A stretch of 32,228 nucleotides of DNA, taken from contig NZ_FOLT01000017.1 of assembly GCF_900112455.1 (NCBI RefSeq), forward strand, positions 1-32,228. Reading direction: 5' to 3'. The first letter of the stretch is position 1. Each line of letters opens with the position of its first letter. Below are positions 8,254 to 16,134 of this stretch, piece after piece. Both the position numbers and the translations under genes were made by a program. The DNA is from Alkalibacterium subtropicum (GTDB lineage: Bacteria; Bacillota; Bacilli; Lactobacillales; Carnobacteriaceae_A). Under the pieces are notes generated by a model. That model was not told where the DNA came from and did not search any database. It saw only the letters and a list, made by a program, of their open reading frames with translations.

Positions 8254-8375
8254 ATATTAAGTAGGATAAACGGACAGAATGTAAGCAATTCCTGTTTCAG
8301 TAACGCAAAAACTACGATTACTAAGCGAGTTTGTGGGGAACCTTTGTAAATCAAGGGTACTTGGTATCGGGTATA

Positions 8376-8432
8376 AAATAAAAGCACAGATGCTCTGTTG
8401 GACTAGCAAACAGGACGTCTGTGCTTTATTCA
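8376..8432 (-). terminator. Terminator of the polyprenyl synthase-menA operon
   Basis: A long inverted repeat with AAAGCACAGA at 8381-8390 pairing with TCTGTGCTTT at 8418-8427. The inner arms TGTT and AACA pair as well. The minus strand then has a T-rich run (TTTTATTTTA). It lies about 70 bases past the menA-like stop. Confidence 0.8.
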
Positions 8433-8499
8433 CGTTCAGTACATCACTGACTGTTTTTGCTGTCATAGTGATATTCCAAGAAATCTTGTCAAAGGACTA

Positions 8500-9411
8500 C
8501 TAGACATTCAGCCACGCGCCGAGGAATAAGGTGATAATGATCGGGACCGGGATCACGGCGGAGTTGATGATCGTTGTCATGAAGGTCGTCTGTTTGTCCT
8601 GATGATTCGTGAAGATGCGGATATTTTTCAAGACGTACGGGAAAGTCAGCAAGGACAAGTTTACTAGTCTTGGGAAGGTCCCGAAAACGACGGACAGGAT
8701 GACCGCAGTGTAAGCAGCGTAATAAAACCATTTGAAGACAACGAGCGCTTTATCCACGCCGATATGATACGGCAGCGTAAACCGGTTGTCTTCGATATCT
8801 TCTTCCAAATCACAAATGTTATTGGCGAGCAAGATGGCCATGACCGTGATCGATGTCGGGATGGATGCAACGATGAGTTGACCGGTGGTGACGAGATCAA
8901 ACGTCATCACATCAAAGGCGTTCACATAAACCATCGAGGCGAAGATACCAAAGCCCATCGACACGCCAATGAAGAATTCACCGGTCGGCGTGCTTGAGAT
9001 CGGCCGTGGACCCGCGGTATACAGTACGCCGATCAGCATGCCTCCGATAAAGCCGATGACTAACAGGATGATGGACGTCTGAAACACTAAGTACAAACCG
9101 ATGACCAGAGCGACGGCACCGGAGATATAATAAGCTATCCGCACATTTTTAAGCGGGATGTTTTCCTTGCCGACGGTCATATCCTGAGCGTGGTCCGCAT
9201 TCTTGTTATCCGCGATGTAATAATCCAAATAGTTGTCTCTTATATTGACAGCCAGGTGAAAGATAACGACGGTGAGTAAGCCTAAAATCGAAAAACCTAA
9301 GCGGAAGATGTCATAATTGTACCAGGCGTAAAGGATGCCGATCAGAGCCGGAAAAATACTGGTCGTGGTGGTTTCAACTTGAGCGAGCAGGATATATTGT
9401 TTGAGTGTCAT
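8500..9411 (-). CDS. menA: MenA-type prenyltransferase (UbiA family)
   Basis: A 303-residue integral membrane protein of the UbiA superfamily, most like 1,4-dihydroxy-2-naphthoate polyprenyltransferase. That enzyme attaches an isoprenoid tail to the naphthoate ring to give demethylmenaquinone. The two metal- and diphosphate-binding loops are visible: NIRDNYLDYYIADNKNADH (56-74) and NNICDLEEDIEDNR (197-210). About eight or nine hydrophobic helices surround them. AAGGAG precedes the ATG at 9411. It is the second gene after the polyprenyl diphosphate synthase, which would supply its substrate. No methyltransferase follows, so the product here may be demethylmenaquinone, as in the dmkA/dmkB pair used for extracellular electron transfer in Listeria. 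That role is inferred. Confidence 0.85.
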   Translation of the reverse strand: MTLKQYILLAQVETTTTSIFPALIGILYAWYNYDIFRLGFSILGLLTVVIFHLAVNIRDNYLDYYIADNKNADHAQDMTVGKENIPLKNVRIAYYISGAVALVIGLYLVFQTSIILLVIGFIGGMLIGVLYTAGPRPISSTPTGEFFIGVSMGFGIFASMVYVNAFDVMTFDLVTTGQLIVASIPTSITVMAILLANNICDLEEDIEDNRFTLPYHIGVDKALVVFKWFYYAAYTAVILSVVFGTFPRLVNLSLLTFPYVLKNIRIFTNHQDKQTTFMTTIINSAVIPVPIIITLFLGAWLNV

Positions 9412-9425
9412 AAGAATCTCCTTTT

Positions 9426-10415
9426 TTAATAGTCTCGTGTGAGTAGTGTTTGCGTCAAAGTATACAGAACGTCTTTTTCAGGCTGACTCGGCAGGGAATC
9501 GATCAAAGCTAAAGCTTTATCGATATATTCTTTGGCAATAGCATGTGAACGTTCGAGGCAGTCATGGTCATGCAGCAAAGCCACTAAAGCGTCCAGGTCA
9601 CTGTCCGATAAGTCTTCACCCTTATGCAACAAAGGAAGAAAAGCTTCTTTATTCCTCTCCATGCCTAAAATGAGCGGAAGGGTATAGATCCCTTGTTGGA
9701 CATCGTTCAGTACGGGCTTTTTAAGGCTGTCAGCTGTCTGCGTGTAATCACTGATATCATCCAGCATCTGAAAAGCGATCCCGATGTTCTGACCGATCGC
9801 GCCGCTTTGTTCAATGATCTCAGGTTCACACTGGCCAAAGTAGGCGCCTTCGTAACAGCTGAGTTCAAACAGCTGAGCAGTCTTGCCTTTGATGCTTTGC
9901 AGGTATTTCTCAAAGGTGATATCCGTATCATAGACATTCGTCATCTGATTGATCTCGCCCAGCAGCACGCGCTTCATCGACTGTGTATTCAACTGGATGA
10001 TGTCGACCGAATCCGTCGCTTCCGCCAGCAGTTCAAAATACACCGAAATCATGAGATCCCCCGTATATACCGCCACATCCTGACCGTGTTTGGAGTGGAC
10101 CGTTTCACTCCCGCGCCGTAATGCCGCCTCATCGATGATGTCGTCATGAATGAGCGTGGCCAAATGCAAGACCTCCGTCGACGCAGCCGCAGCAATGATG
10201 TTGTCATAGGCGTCTTGTGGGGCCGTGCCTAATTGTGAAAAAAGCAGGAAGTAGGCGGGTCTGAGACTTTTTCCCTGACTCTCTATCAAATCAGTCACTG
10301 TTTTTTCTATGTCTTTATTTTCAATCGTCGTTATTTCTATGATCAGTTCAAGGCATGCCTGTAAAGGGACCTGAACAGTGGGGTAGTCGTCCCACATGGG
10401 ATGTGTGTTAACCAT
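9426..10415 (-). CDS. Polyprenyl diphosphate synthase (trans-isoprenyl diphosphate synthase)
   Basis: A 329-residue all-helical enzyme that extends allylic diphosphates with isopentenyl diphosphate units to make the quinone side chain. The first aspartate-rich motif is DDIID (91-95) in LIHDDIIDEAALRRG, and the second is DDISD (219-223). GKSLRPA (48-54) and GKTAQLFEL (177-185) are further family marks. The bulky residues expected before the first motif suit a medium to long chain (heptaprenyl-like), but chain length cannot be read safely. AAGGAG lies six bases before ATG 10415. It is 14 bases upstream of the menA-like gene, in one operon with the terminator at 8381-8427. Confidence 0.9.
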   Translation of the reverse strand: MVNTHPMWDDYPTVQVPLQACLELIIEITTIENKDIEKTVTDLIESQGKSLRPAYFLLFSQLGTAPQDAYDNIIAAAASTEVLHLATLIHDDIIDEAALRRGSETVHSKHGQDVAVYTGDLMISVYFELLAEATDSVDIIQLNTQSMKRVLLGEINQMTNVYDTDITFEKYLQSIKGKTAQLFELSCYEGAYFGQCEPEIIEQSGAIGQNIGIAFQMLDDISDYTQTADSLKKPVLNDVQQGIYTLPLILGMERNKEAFLPLLHKGEDLSDSDLDALVALLHDHDCLERSHAIAKEYIDKALALIDSLPSQPEKDVLYTLTQTLLTRDY

Positions 10416-10593
10416 ACCATTCTCCTTTAGTAACCGCCGATAAGCAGGTCATTTATAGTGTAAAACCTTACTTTCACTCTCTATCTCATAAGTATACAGG
10501 AAAAACCGGAAAAACGTGCATAAAAACATCCGGCTAAAAAGTCTATTCCTCCATGATGAGCGGAATGAAAGGGAATCCCAGCCATTCTATTCA

Positions 10594-10622
10594 TTGACTT
10601 CTATGAAATCGTTTGCTACTCT
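10594..10622 (+). promoter_or_regulatory. Candidate promoter of the FAS1 lipoprotein gene
   Basis: TTGACT (10594-10599) and TACTCT (10617-10622) with a 17-base spacer. The -10 is poor. The gene starts at 10700 with AGAGAGGAAG just upstream. Confidence 0.35.
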
Positions 10623-10699
10623 TTGGGTGTATAGAAGATAATCGTATCTTTTATCTGTTTGAGTGTTCTTTTTGTAGCATTAGAGAGGAAGAATAGATC

Positions 10700-11338
10700 A
10701 TGACAAAAGAAAGAGCGAAACTGTTACACGCAGGCGTCCTGTCTGTTGCAGCTGTCGGTCTTATAGCTGGCTGTGCAACCGATGATGAGACAGATACAGA
10801 GTTAGACCCTGAAACTGCTGAAGAGGAAATAGAAGAGGTTGAGGAAGATGTAGAAGAAGAACTGGATTTAGACGAAGATACTGAAGAAACAGAAGACAAT
10901 ATTGAAGAAACCGAAGAAGATATTGTGGCCATTGCACAAGGGGACCCTGAGTTCAGTATCCTAGTCTCTGCCCTGCAGGAAGCAGAGCTTGTTGAGACCC
11001 TTCAGGGAGAAGGACCATTCACCGTCTTTGCTCCAACTGACGAGGCCTTCGAAGCATTGCTGAGCGAATTGGATATTACAGCAGAAGAACTCCTTGGCCA
11101 GCCTGACCTGGGATCGATTTTGACCTACCATGTCATCCCATCTGAAGTCATGGCAGGCGATCTGGAAGACGGTCAGACAGCAGAAACCGTTCACGGCGAA
11201 GAATTGACCTTTGACTTGTCCGGAGATCCGATGGTAAACGATGCAGCCATAACCACGACGGATATCGAAGCAAGCAATGGTGTGATCCATGCCATTGACA
11301 CCGTACTGATACCATCTGATTTTGAGCTGCAAGAATAA
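10700..11338 (+). CDS. FAS1 (fasciclin) domain lipoprotein
   Basis: A 212-residue surface lipoprotein. The leader ends in LIAGC, with the lipidated Cys at residue 25. Residues about 27-75 are a very acidic linker made almost only of Glu, Asp and Thr. A single fasciclin domain follows (about 76-210), with its two conserved parts visible: GPFTVFAPTDEAFEAL (105-120) and the end NGVIHAIDTVLIP. Stand-alone bacterial FAS1 proteins are linked to adhesion and matrix contact. The acidic linker would hold the domain away from the membrane and could suit a salty habitat. AGAGAGGAAG precedes ATG 10700. It is monocistronic, with a long terminator after it. Confidence 0.9.
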   Translation: MTKERAKLLHAGVLSVAAVGLIAGCATDDETDTELDPETAEEEIEEVEEDVEEELDLDEDTEETEDNIEETEEDIVAIAQGDPEFSILVSALQEAELVETLQGEGPFTVFAPTDEAFEALLSELDITAEELLGQPDLGSILTYHVIPSEVMAGDLEDGQTAETVHGEELTFDLSGDPMVNDAAITTTDIEASNGVIHAIDTVLIPSDFELQE

Positions 11339-11439
11339 ATAATAATTGACCGATGTGAATATCTATGGATTCTACCATGCTGCAAATAAGATGGTTTCAC
11401 TCAAACACAGTAGACGCATCTGAGAAAATACCGATACTG

Positions 11440-11507
11440 ACCCTTGGCCGATTTGAGCTTAGGCACTTTTTAATAGAAGTGTCGAGCCTTCGACTAAGGG
11501 TTTTTTT
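11440..11507 (+). terminator. Long terminator after the FAS1 gene
   Basis: ACCCTT at 11440-11445 pairs with AAGGGT at 11496-11501. Inside it CACTT (11464-11468) pairs with AAGTG (11477-11481). A run of seven T begins at 11501. Confidence 0.75.
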
Positions 11508-11549
11508 GACTATAAAAAGGACAAGTCAACGAACCGGAGTAGGCATTCC

Positions 11550-11579
11550 TTGCATGACCCTTTTATGAAAGCGTATACT
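11550..11579 (+). promoter_or_regulatory. Candidate promoter of the first SDR gene
   Basis: TTGCAT (11550-11555) and TATACT (11574-11579) with an 18-base spacer. The paralogous SDR at 14000 has the same arrangement, TTGCGT-18-TATACT, at 13874-13903. The leader contains a small hairpin ATAGTG/CACTAT at 11613-11633. Confidence 0.55.
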
Positions 11580-11669
11580 GTTATTATGGTGTTATGTCTT
11601 ATGTCACGTTTTATAGTGGCAGAGAATCACTATGTTTAAATAAAGAATGATCAAATCAGGAGGAATAAT

Positions 11670-12391
11670 ATGTTAGAGCTCAAAGATAAATGGGTACTTG
11701 TTACAGGAGCCAGTCGTGGGATCGGACGGGAGATCGCACTCGCCATGGCCAAATATGGGGCGAATGTTATCGTCCACAGCCGAAAGCGCGAGCATACAGA
11801 AGATTTAGTTGAAGAAATCAAAGGACACGGTGTAAAAGCTTTTTCTGTAGCCGCAGAACTGTCGGAGGAAGAAGAGGTCAGGAAAATGGCCGATGCCGTT
11901 TTAAAAAAGTAAACGTCGATATCCTGTTCAATAACGCAGGCGTGATGCCAGATAGTCAGGACCCTTACTGGCAAGTGGACGTAAATGAGTATATCTGGAC
12001 GTATCAGGTCAACGTGATCGCGCCCATGATCCTGATCGAGAAATTCCTGCCGGCCATGCTGGACCAGAAATTCGGCCGCATCATCAACACCACGAGCGGC
12101 ATCAAAAACAGCCCAGGAAAAGGCGCCTATGCGGCATCAAAAGGAGCGCTCGATAAACTATCCAAGGACTATGCCAAGAAACTGAAAGCCAAAAACGTCA
12201 CCATCAATGCCATCGACCCCGGTTCGATCAAAACAGACTTGGGTGGAGAAAACGCCTCTCATGATGTGGCAACCGTCATCCCAGGCATGATCCTGGGGGC
12301 CTTCGTCTCCAAAAACGTCACTGGCCAGTGGCTGGCCGCACAGGATTATAGAGGAAAGAGTCTGGAAGAGGCATTGGAAATGGTCGAGTAA
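11670..12391 (+). pseudogene. Short-chain dehydrogenase/reductase, frameshifted
   Basis: This is a FabG-like SDR broken near 11903-11912. The first frame (from ATG 11670, after AGGAGG) gives the NAD(P)-binding half with VTGASRGIGREIALA and stops at TAA 11910-11912. The second half continues in the next frame and carries NNAG, NTTSG and the YAASKGALDKL catalytic Tyr-Lys motif up to 12391. Aligned with the intact paralogue at 14000-14737, exactly one base is missing, in a run of six A at 11903-11908; a seventh A would restore a protein of about 240 residues. Both halves keep all motifs and high similarity to the paralogue, so the break is recent, a sequencing error, or a slippage site. Confidence 0.85.
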
Positions 12392-12445
12392 TTGAAGTGA
12401 ACTGACTAAGGCGTATGAACCCCCCCATAAAGAGACACTTTATAA

Positions 12446-12988
12446 GGGCTTTTCATAATACGTACCCAGTCCCGAACAAAAATCTTGACGGCTAAATACC
12501 TTACGACTCTACTATTGGCGTTCTTCTATTATGGACTGTTGTATTTATCGATGACGATCTTCGCGTTATTAACCACAGATATGAATCCCACATCGGAGTA
12601 TGTCTTCATGACGATGAACGGCAGCTATGAATATGTGCAATTTATAAGCTATCTTGCCGGCTTAGTGGCCAGTAATCTGGTTTATTAAGTCATTATTGGG
12701 TCTCTGGCGTTTACGCTGTCACCCCTTACGCGAAACACCTCATTATCCCTAGGTGCGACACTAGGTGTCATATTCTTAGGTACCGGGTTGACTCAATACT
12801 TAGCCTCACAAACGGATCTGGCAAAGTATTTATTAACGGCTAACTGGAATTTAGAAAATTATTTACCAGGACGGATGACCTACATTGAGGGCTTAAGTTT
12901 TTCGTTTTCTGCGATCGTTAATGTAGTGTATGTGGGAGTGTTTATAGGACTGTCCTACTATGCCTTCAACAAGCAGGATGTTTTATGA
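12446..12988 (+). pseudogene. ABC-2 type transporter permease remnant
   Basis: One reading frame gives the C-terminal half of an ABC-2 permease. It includes the cue IIRTQSRTKILTAKYLTTLL (from about 12455), then several membrane segments, and ends with a typical VGVFIGLSYYAFNKQDVL. There is an in-frame TAA at 12686-12688, after which the same frame stays open to 12988. The N-terminal half and the ATPase partner are missing; the region upstream is the end of the broken SDR. It is therefore 5'-truncated and interrupted. A short product from TTG 12485 cannot be excluded. The membrane protein gene 13016-13546 follows after 27 bases, probably its former operon partner. Confidence 0.75.
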
Positions 12989-13015
12989 TAACGTTAAAAA
13001 TTGGAGGAAACACAG

Positions 13016-13546
13016 ATGAATGAGAACGTAAGGAACACTAAAAAACGCTTCCCGTGGTTAGCACTCGCTGTTTTTAGTATTGTTTTGATCGCGTCTATCC
13101 TGATCAATTTCAGTACATTAGATATTTCAGCTGAACCGGAAGTGGCTGAGCTATTTGAAATGAATCCAGGCGTGCGGTCCTTCGGGCTCATTTTCGGAGC
13201 CGTCATTGGTTTGATAGGTGGGTTACTTGGCGTGGGTTTTCAGTATCTCGTGACAAAATTCCCAACGCAGTGGATCGCCAAAGATACGCATGTCTATAAA
13301 AATGAAATTTGGTCTGCCTTGTTTTACTCATCAGCCATCGGCATCATCCTTGAATTACTCGCTACATTATTAGACTTTCAAGGCAATATTTTGTTTTCGA
13401 TAGTCGTAAGCATCTTTACGACGGCACTGTTCCTTCTCTTTTATATTTCTGGAGAAAACAAACCACAGTATATCAAAAAAGCCATTATTATTGTGAGTGT
13501 CGTTATAACAAGCTTCGATATTATCTTAATTACTGGTGCACTGTAA
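13016..13546 (+). CDS. Multi-span membrane protein, probable former partner of the ABC-2 permease
   Basis: A 176-residue protein with about five hydrophobic segments: near residues 14-32, 58-84, 100-121, 125-143 and 154-174. A basic N-terminus (NTKKRF) keeps that end in the cytoplasm. The second segment is glycine-rich (GLIFGAVIGLIGGLLGVGF). ATG 13016 is chosen over an upstream TTG at 13001 because TTGGAGG (13001-13007) is itself the ribosome binding site, eight bases before 13016. It resembles Yip1-like membrane proteins only in general layout; I cannot assign it firmly. It may have served with the ABC-2 transporter whose remnant precedes it, and could now be without a partner. Confidence 0.65.
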   Translation: MNENVRNTKKRFPWLALAVFSIVLIASILINFSTLDISAEPEVAELFEMNPGVRSFGLIFGAVIGLIGGLLGVGFQYLVTKFPTQWIAKDTHVYKNEIWSALFYSSAIGIILELLATLLDFQGNILFSIVVSIFTTALFLLFYISGENKPQYIKKAIIIVSVVITSFDIILITGAL

Positions 13547-13678
13547 CGAGCTAGTATATATTGCTGCCTGTTTAACTGATGGATGCTTGGCTGCATATAC
13601 GGCAGTTAAGCAAGGGGAAATGGGTTACACGAAACAGCTATCTTTGGACTAGGAGCCAAAAAAAATCAAGACCAGCAA

Positions 13679-13719
13679 GGCAGGGAATCAGGTGGATCAT
13701 TCTGATTTCCTGCCCTTTT
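13679..13719 (+). terminator. Strong intrinsic terminator
   Basis: GGCAGGGAATCAG (13679-13691) pairs almost perfectly with CTGATTTCCTGCC (13702-13714), followed by a T run. Confidence 0.85.
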
Positions 13720-13873
13720 TCGCTACACGACTTAAACTGTTCACTCTTATCAAGAGTAGGAAGGGCAACTAACTCACTCTTCGTTCACCCCAATGCCACA
13801 TAAAAGTCGATCACGACTGAATTTTCTTATAAAAAAATACGTACCCGTAAGTGCTACTCGAACGACAGATTTC

Positions 13874-13903
13874 TTGCGTAAGCGGTTCCGATAAGAGTAT
13901 ACT
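13874..13903 (+). promoter_or_regulatory. Candidate promoter of the intact SDR gene
   Basis: TTGCGT (13874-13879) and TATACT (13898-13903) with an 18-base spacer, the same layout as in front of the broken paralogue. Confidence 0.5.
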
Positions 13904-13999
13904 TATTCTAAGCGGACGAATACAATGGATCGGCCAAATGAGTAACCCTAGAAAAGGGATTGAGTAAAACTTTATTACCTAAACAAGGAGGAAACAACG

Positions 14000-14737
14000 A
14001 TGCTAGATGTCAAAAACAAATGGGTCCTGGTCACCGGGGCCAGCAGAGGGATCGGCCGGGAGATTGCTTTAGCAATGGCGAAACAGGGTGCGAACGTTAT
14101 CGTACACAGCCGAAAACTGGAACACACAGAATCGCTAGTCGAAGAAATCAAAGAACTGGGTGTCGAGGTCTTTCCGGTCGCTGCGGAACTGTCGAAGGAA
14201 GAAGACGTCAGAGAAATGGCCGAGTCAGTTTTAGAGAAAACAACGGTCGATATCCTGTTCAATAATGCAGGCGTCATGTCAACGAGTCAAAACCCACAGT
14301 GGCATGTCGATGCCGAAGATTACATCAAGACGTATCAGGTCAACGTCATCGCACCCATGATCCTGATAGAGAAGTTCGTGCCAGCCATGCTGGAACAAAA
14401 ATTTGGACGCATCATCAACACCACGAGCGGCGTCAGGAATCAGCCGGCGATAGGCGCCTACGCTGCATCAAAAGCCGCGCTGGACAAGCTTACGAAGGAC
14501 TACGCAAGCAGACTGAAAGCTAAAAACGTCACCATCAACGCCGTCGACCCTGGCTGGATCAAAACAGACATGGGCGGAGAAAAAGCCTCGAATGAGGTCG
14601 AAACTGTCATCCCTGGAATGATCCTAGGGGCCTTTGTTCCAAAAACGGTCACTGGACAGTGGCTAGCCGCACAGGATTATAAAGGGAAGAGTTTGGAAGA
14701 GGCATTGGAGATATTAAACAATGATAATAATAATTAA
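14000..14737 (+). CDS. Short-chain dehydrogenase/reductase (FabG-like SDR)
   Basis: A 245-residue classical SDR, a cytoplasmic NAD(P)-dependent oxidoreductase of unknown substrate. Visible motifs are the cofactor loop VTGASRGIGREIALA (TGxxxGIG), NNAG near residue 90, the catalytic Ser in NTTSG, and YAASKAALDKL with the YxxxK pair. DPGWIKTDMGG after it is the usual substrate-loop region. The residue after the second strand is followed by HSRK, which suggests NADPH use (inferred). AAGGAGG lies eight bases before ATG 14000. It is a close paralogue of the frameshifted SDR at 11670, in the same orientation, so the pair arose by duplication. A terminator follows. Confidence 0.92.
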   Translation: MLDVKNKWVLVTGASRGIGREIALAMAKQGANVIVHSRKLEHTESLVEEIKELGVEVFPVAAELSKEEDVREMAESVLEKTTVDILFNNAGVMSTSQNPQWHVDAEDYIKTYQVNVIAPMILIEKFVPAMLEQKFGRIINTTSGVRNQPAIGAYAASKAALDKLTKDYASRLKAKNVTINAVDPGWIKTDMGGEKASNEVETVIPGMILGAFVPKTVTGQWLAAQDYKGKSLEEALEILNNDNNN

Positions 14738-14747
14738 TCAGATCAAG

Positions 14748-14785
14748 CCTCTATTTCATGAATTGTGAAGTAGGGGTTTATATCT
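14748..14785 (+). terminator. Terminator of the SDR gene
   Basis: CCTCTATTTCA (14748-14758) pairs with TGAAGTAGGGG (14766-14776), 11 pairs with two wobbles, then a moderately T-rich tail. It also marks the left border of the AT-rich island. Confidence 0.65.
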
Positions 14786-14905
14786 TAAAAATAGTTACAG
14801 TTGACAAAAGAGCTAAGAATAAAAGAGGTGGTATATGGAATAATTTATATTTTTACAAAAAATTATAACGTATACAACATTTTAATTTCTTAAGGAGGAA
14901 CTCAT

Positions 14906-15904
14906 TTGAATAATATTTTTGATTATGCAACAAGTGAATTATCACAAGATGCTTTTCTTTGTTATTTGTTTAATTTCGCTAGTAATGAATATGAAGAAGA
15001 CGATCAGTATCTGAATAAATGTGCTGTTGAAATGCTCAGAAAAATCATCTCTTCAAAATATTCCAAAGAAAAAAAAGATGAAAAGATTACAGTCACCCAA
15101 TTAAAGAAGCAATATAAAAATATTGATGTTTACATTCAGATTAATGATAAGTACCACATCATTCTTGAAGATAAAACTTACACTTCTCAGCATAGTAATC
15201 AAATAGAACGTTATAAAGATTTGATAGAAAACGAAGGTAAGGCAAATATCATCACTGTTTACTACAAAATCATTGGTCAAGCTCATCCAGAAGATGTAAA
15301 CATCCATATCACTCGTAAAGATATGCTAGATATTATGGCACCTTACATCGATAAAACGGATAATACAATTTTTTCCAATTATTATTATTTCTTAAATGAA
15401 CTTGAAGAAAGAGTTCAGAAGTTTGAAACACTACCGATTGATAAGTGGTCTGGTGACCAATACCGTGGATTCTTTGACTATCTAACAGATGATGAGAACA
15501 ATGCGGATGGTCTTAGACTTGATAGAGGGTATGGATGGGGATACGTACCTAATCCCAGAGGTGGATTTCATGGGTTATGGTGGTATTTTTCTACTCCTGA
15601 AGAACTCGAAAAAACAGGGTTAGAAAATTATAATGTAAATGATCTTTATCTGCAAATAGAAGACAATACTATTGTAATTAAGATTGTCAGTGGAGATAAA
15701 ATCAATGACTTGAAATGGAATATTTACAACTATTTAACTGAGTCAAATTTGGTGCCTGGACTTGAGAAGAAACGGTTTCATAATGGAAAGGTCATGTCAA
15801 TTGGGTATATTGAGTATGATGAAAATGACTACCAAGATAAGATAAAGCTTATGGAAAATGCATTAGACGAAATAAGAAATGGAAGTTACACAGTGAAGGT
15901 ATAG
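14906..15904 (+). CDS. PD-(D/E)XK nuclease superfamily protein
   Basis: A 332-residue protein of the PDDEXK_4-like group. The opening NIFDYATSELSQDAFLCYL is typical of it. The nuclease core is Asp74 (NIDVYIQI), then Glu88 and Lys90 (HIILEDKTY), followed by SQHSNQIERYKDL, the usual helix after the ExK motif. The C-terminal part (about 175-332) is different: GYGWGYVPNPRGGFHGLWWYF is rich in Gly and aromatic residues and may bind a ligand or modified DNA. The start is TTG 14906, fixed by TAAGGAGG eight bases upstream. It is a single-gene unit ending in a strong terminator. Such proteins are common in defence islands; the target is unknown. Confidence 0.8.
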   Translation: MNNIFDYATSELSQDAFLCYLFNFASNEYEEDDQYLNKCAVEMLRKIISSKYSKEKKDEKITVTQLKKQYKNIDVYIQINDKYHIILEDKTYTSQHSNQIERYKDLIENEGKANIITVYYKIIGQAHPEDVNIHITRKDMLDIMAPYIDKTDNTIFSNYYYFLNELEERVQKFETLPIDKWSGDQYRGFFDYLTDDENNADGLRLDRGYGWGYVPNPRGGFHGLWWYFSTPEELEKTGLENYNVNDLYLQIEDNTIVIKIVSGDKINDLKWNIYNYLTESNLVPGLEKKRFHNGKVMSIGYIEYDENDYQDKIKLMENALDEIRNGSYTVKV

Positions 15905-15954
15905 AAGTATAACTACTAAACAAAAATTAAGTATCTTATTTCAGAACAAATAAG

Positions 15955-16003
15955 AAGCATAGGTTTCTGTCATTCTAAATGGACAGAGACCTATGCTTTT
16001 TTC
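15955..16003 (+). terminator. Strong terminator after the PD-(D/E)XK gene
   Basis: AAGCATAGGTTTCTGTC (15955-15971) pairs with GGACAGAGACCTATGCTT, followed by T6. Confidence 0.9.
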
Positions 16004-16134
16004 ATTAAAGTATTAAAAGTATGGATTCTATGATTATAGATTTAAAAATTATTAGAATATATTTTAAACTCTTGATAGGTTGGTAACGCTTTATGAATGT
16101 GTTAGAATAAGTAAAAACTATTAGGTGTGAAACT

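Larger units (their letters stand above)
13547..13999. other. 453-base intergenic region with terminator and promoter
   Basis: Holds the terminator at 13679-13719 and the candidate SDR promoter at 13874-13903. No further gene is convincing here. Confidence 0.5.

Noticed and set aside
9693-10121. Plus-strand ORF of 142 residues opposite the polyprenyl synthase gene.
   Set aside because: A shadow of the conserved coding strand; no ribosome binding site.
12485-12688. Independent 67-residue membrane protein from TTG 12485.
   Set aside because: The homologous-looking frame starts upstream of the TTG and continues after the stop, and no ribosome binding site precedes the TTG.
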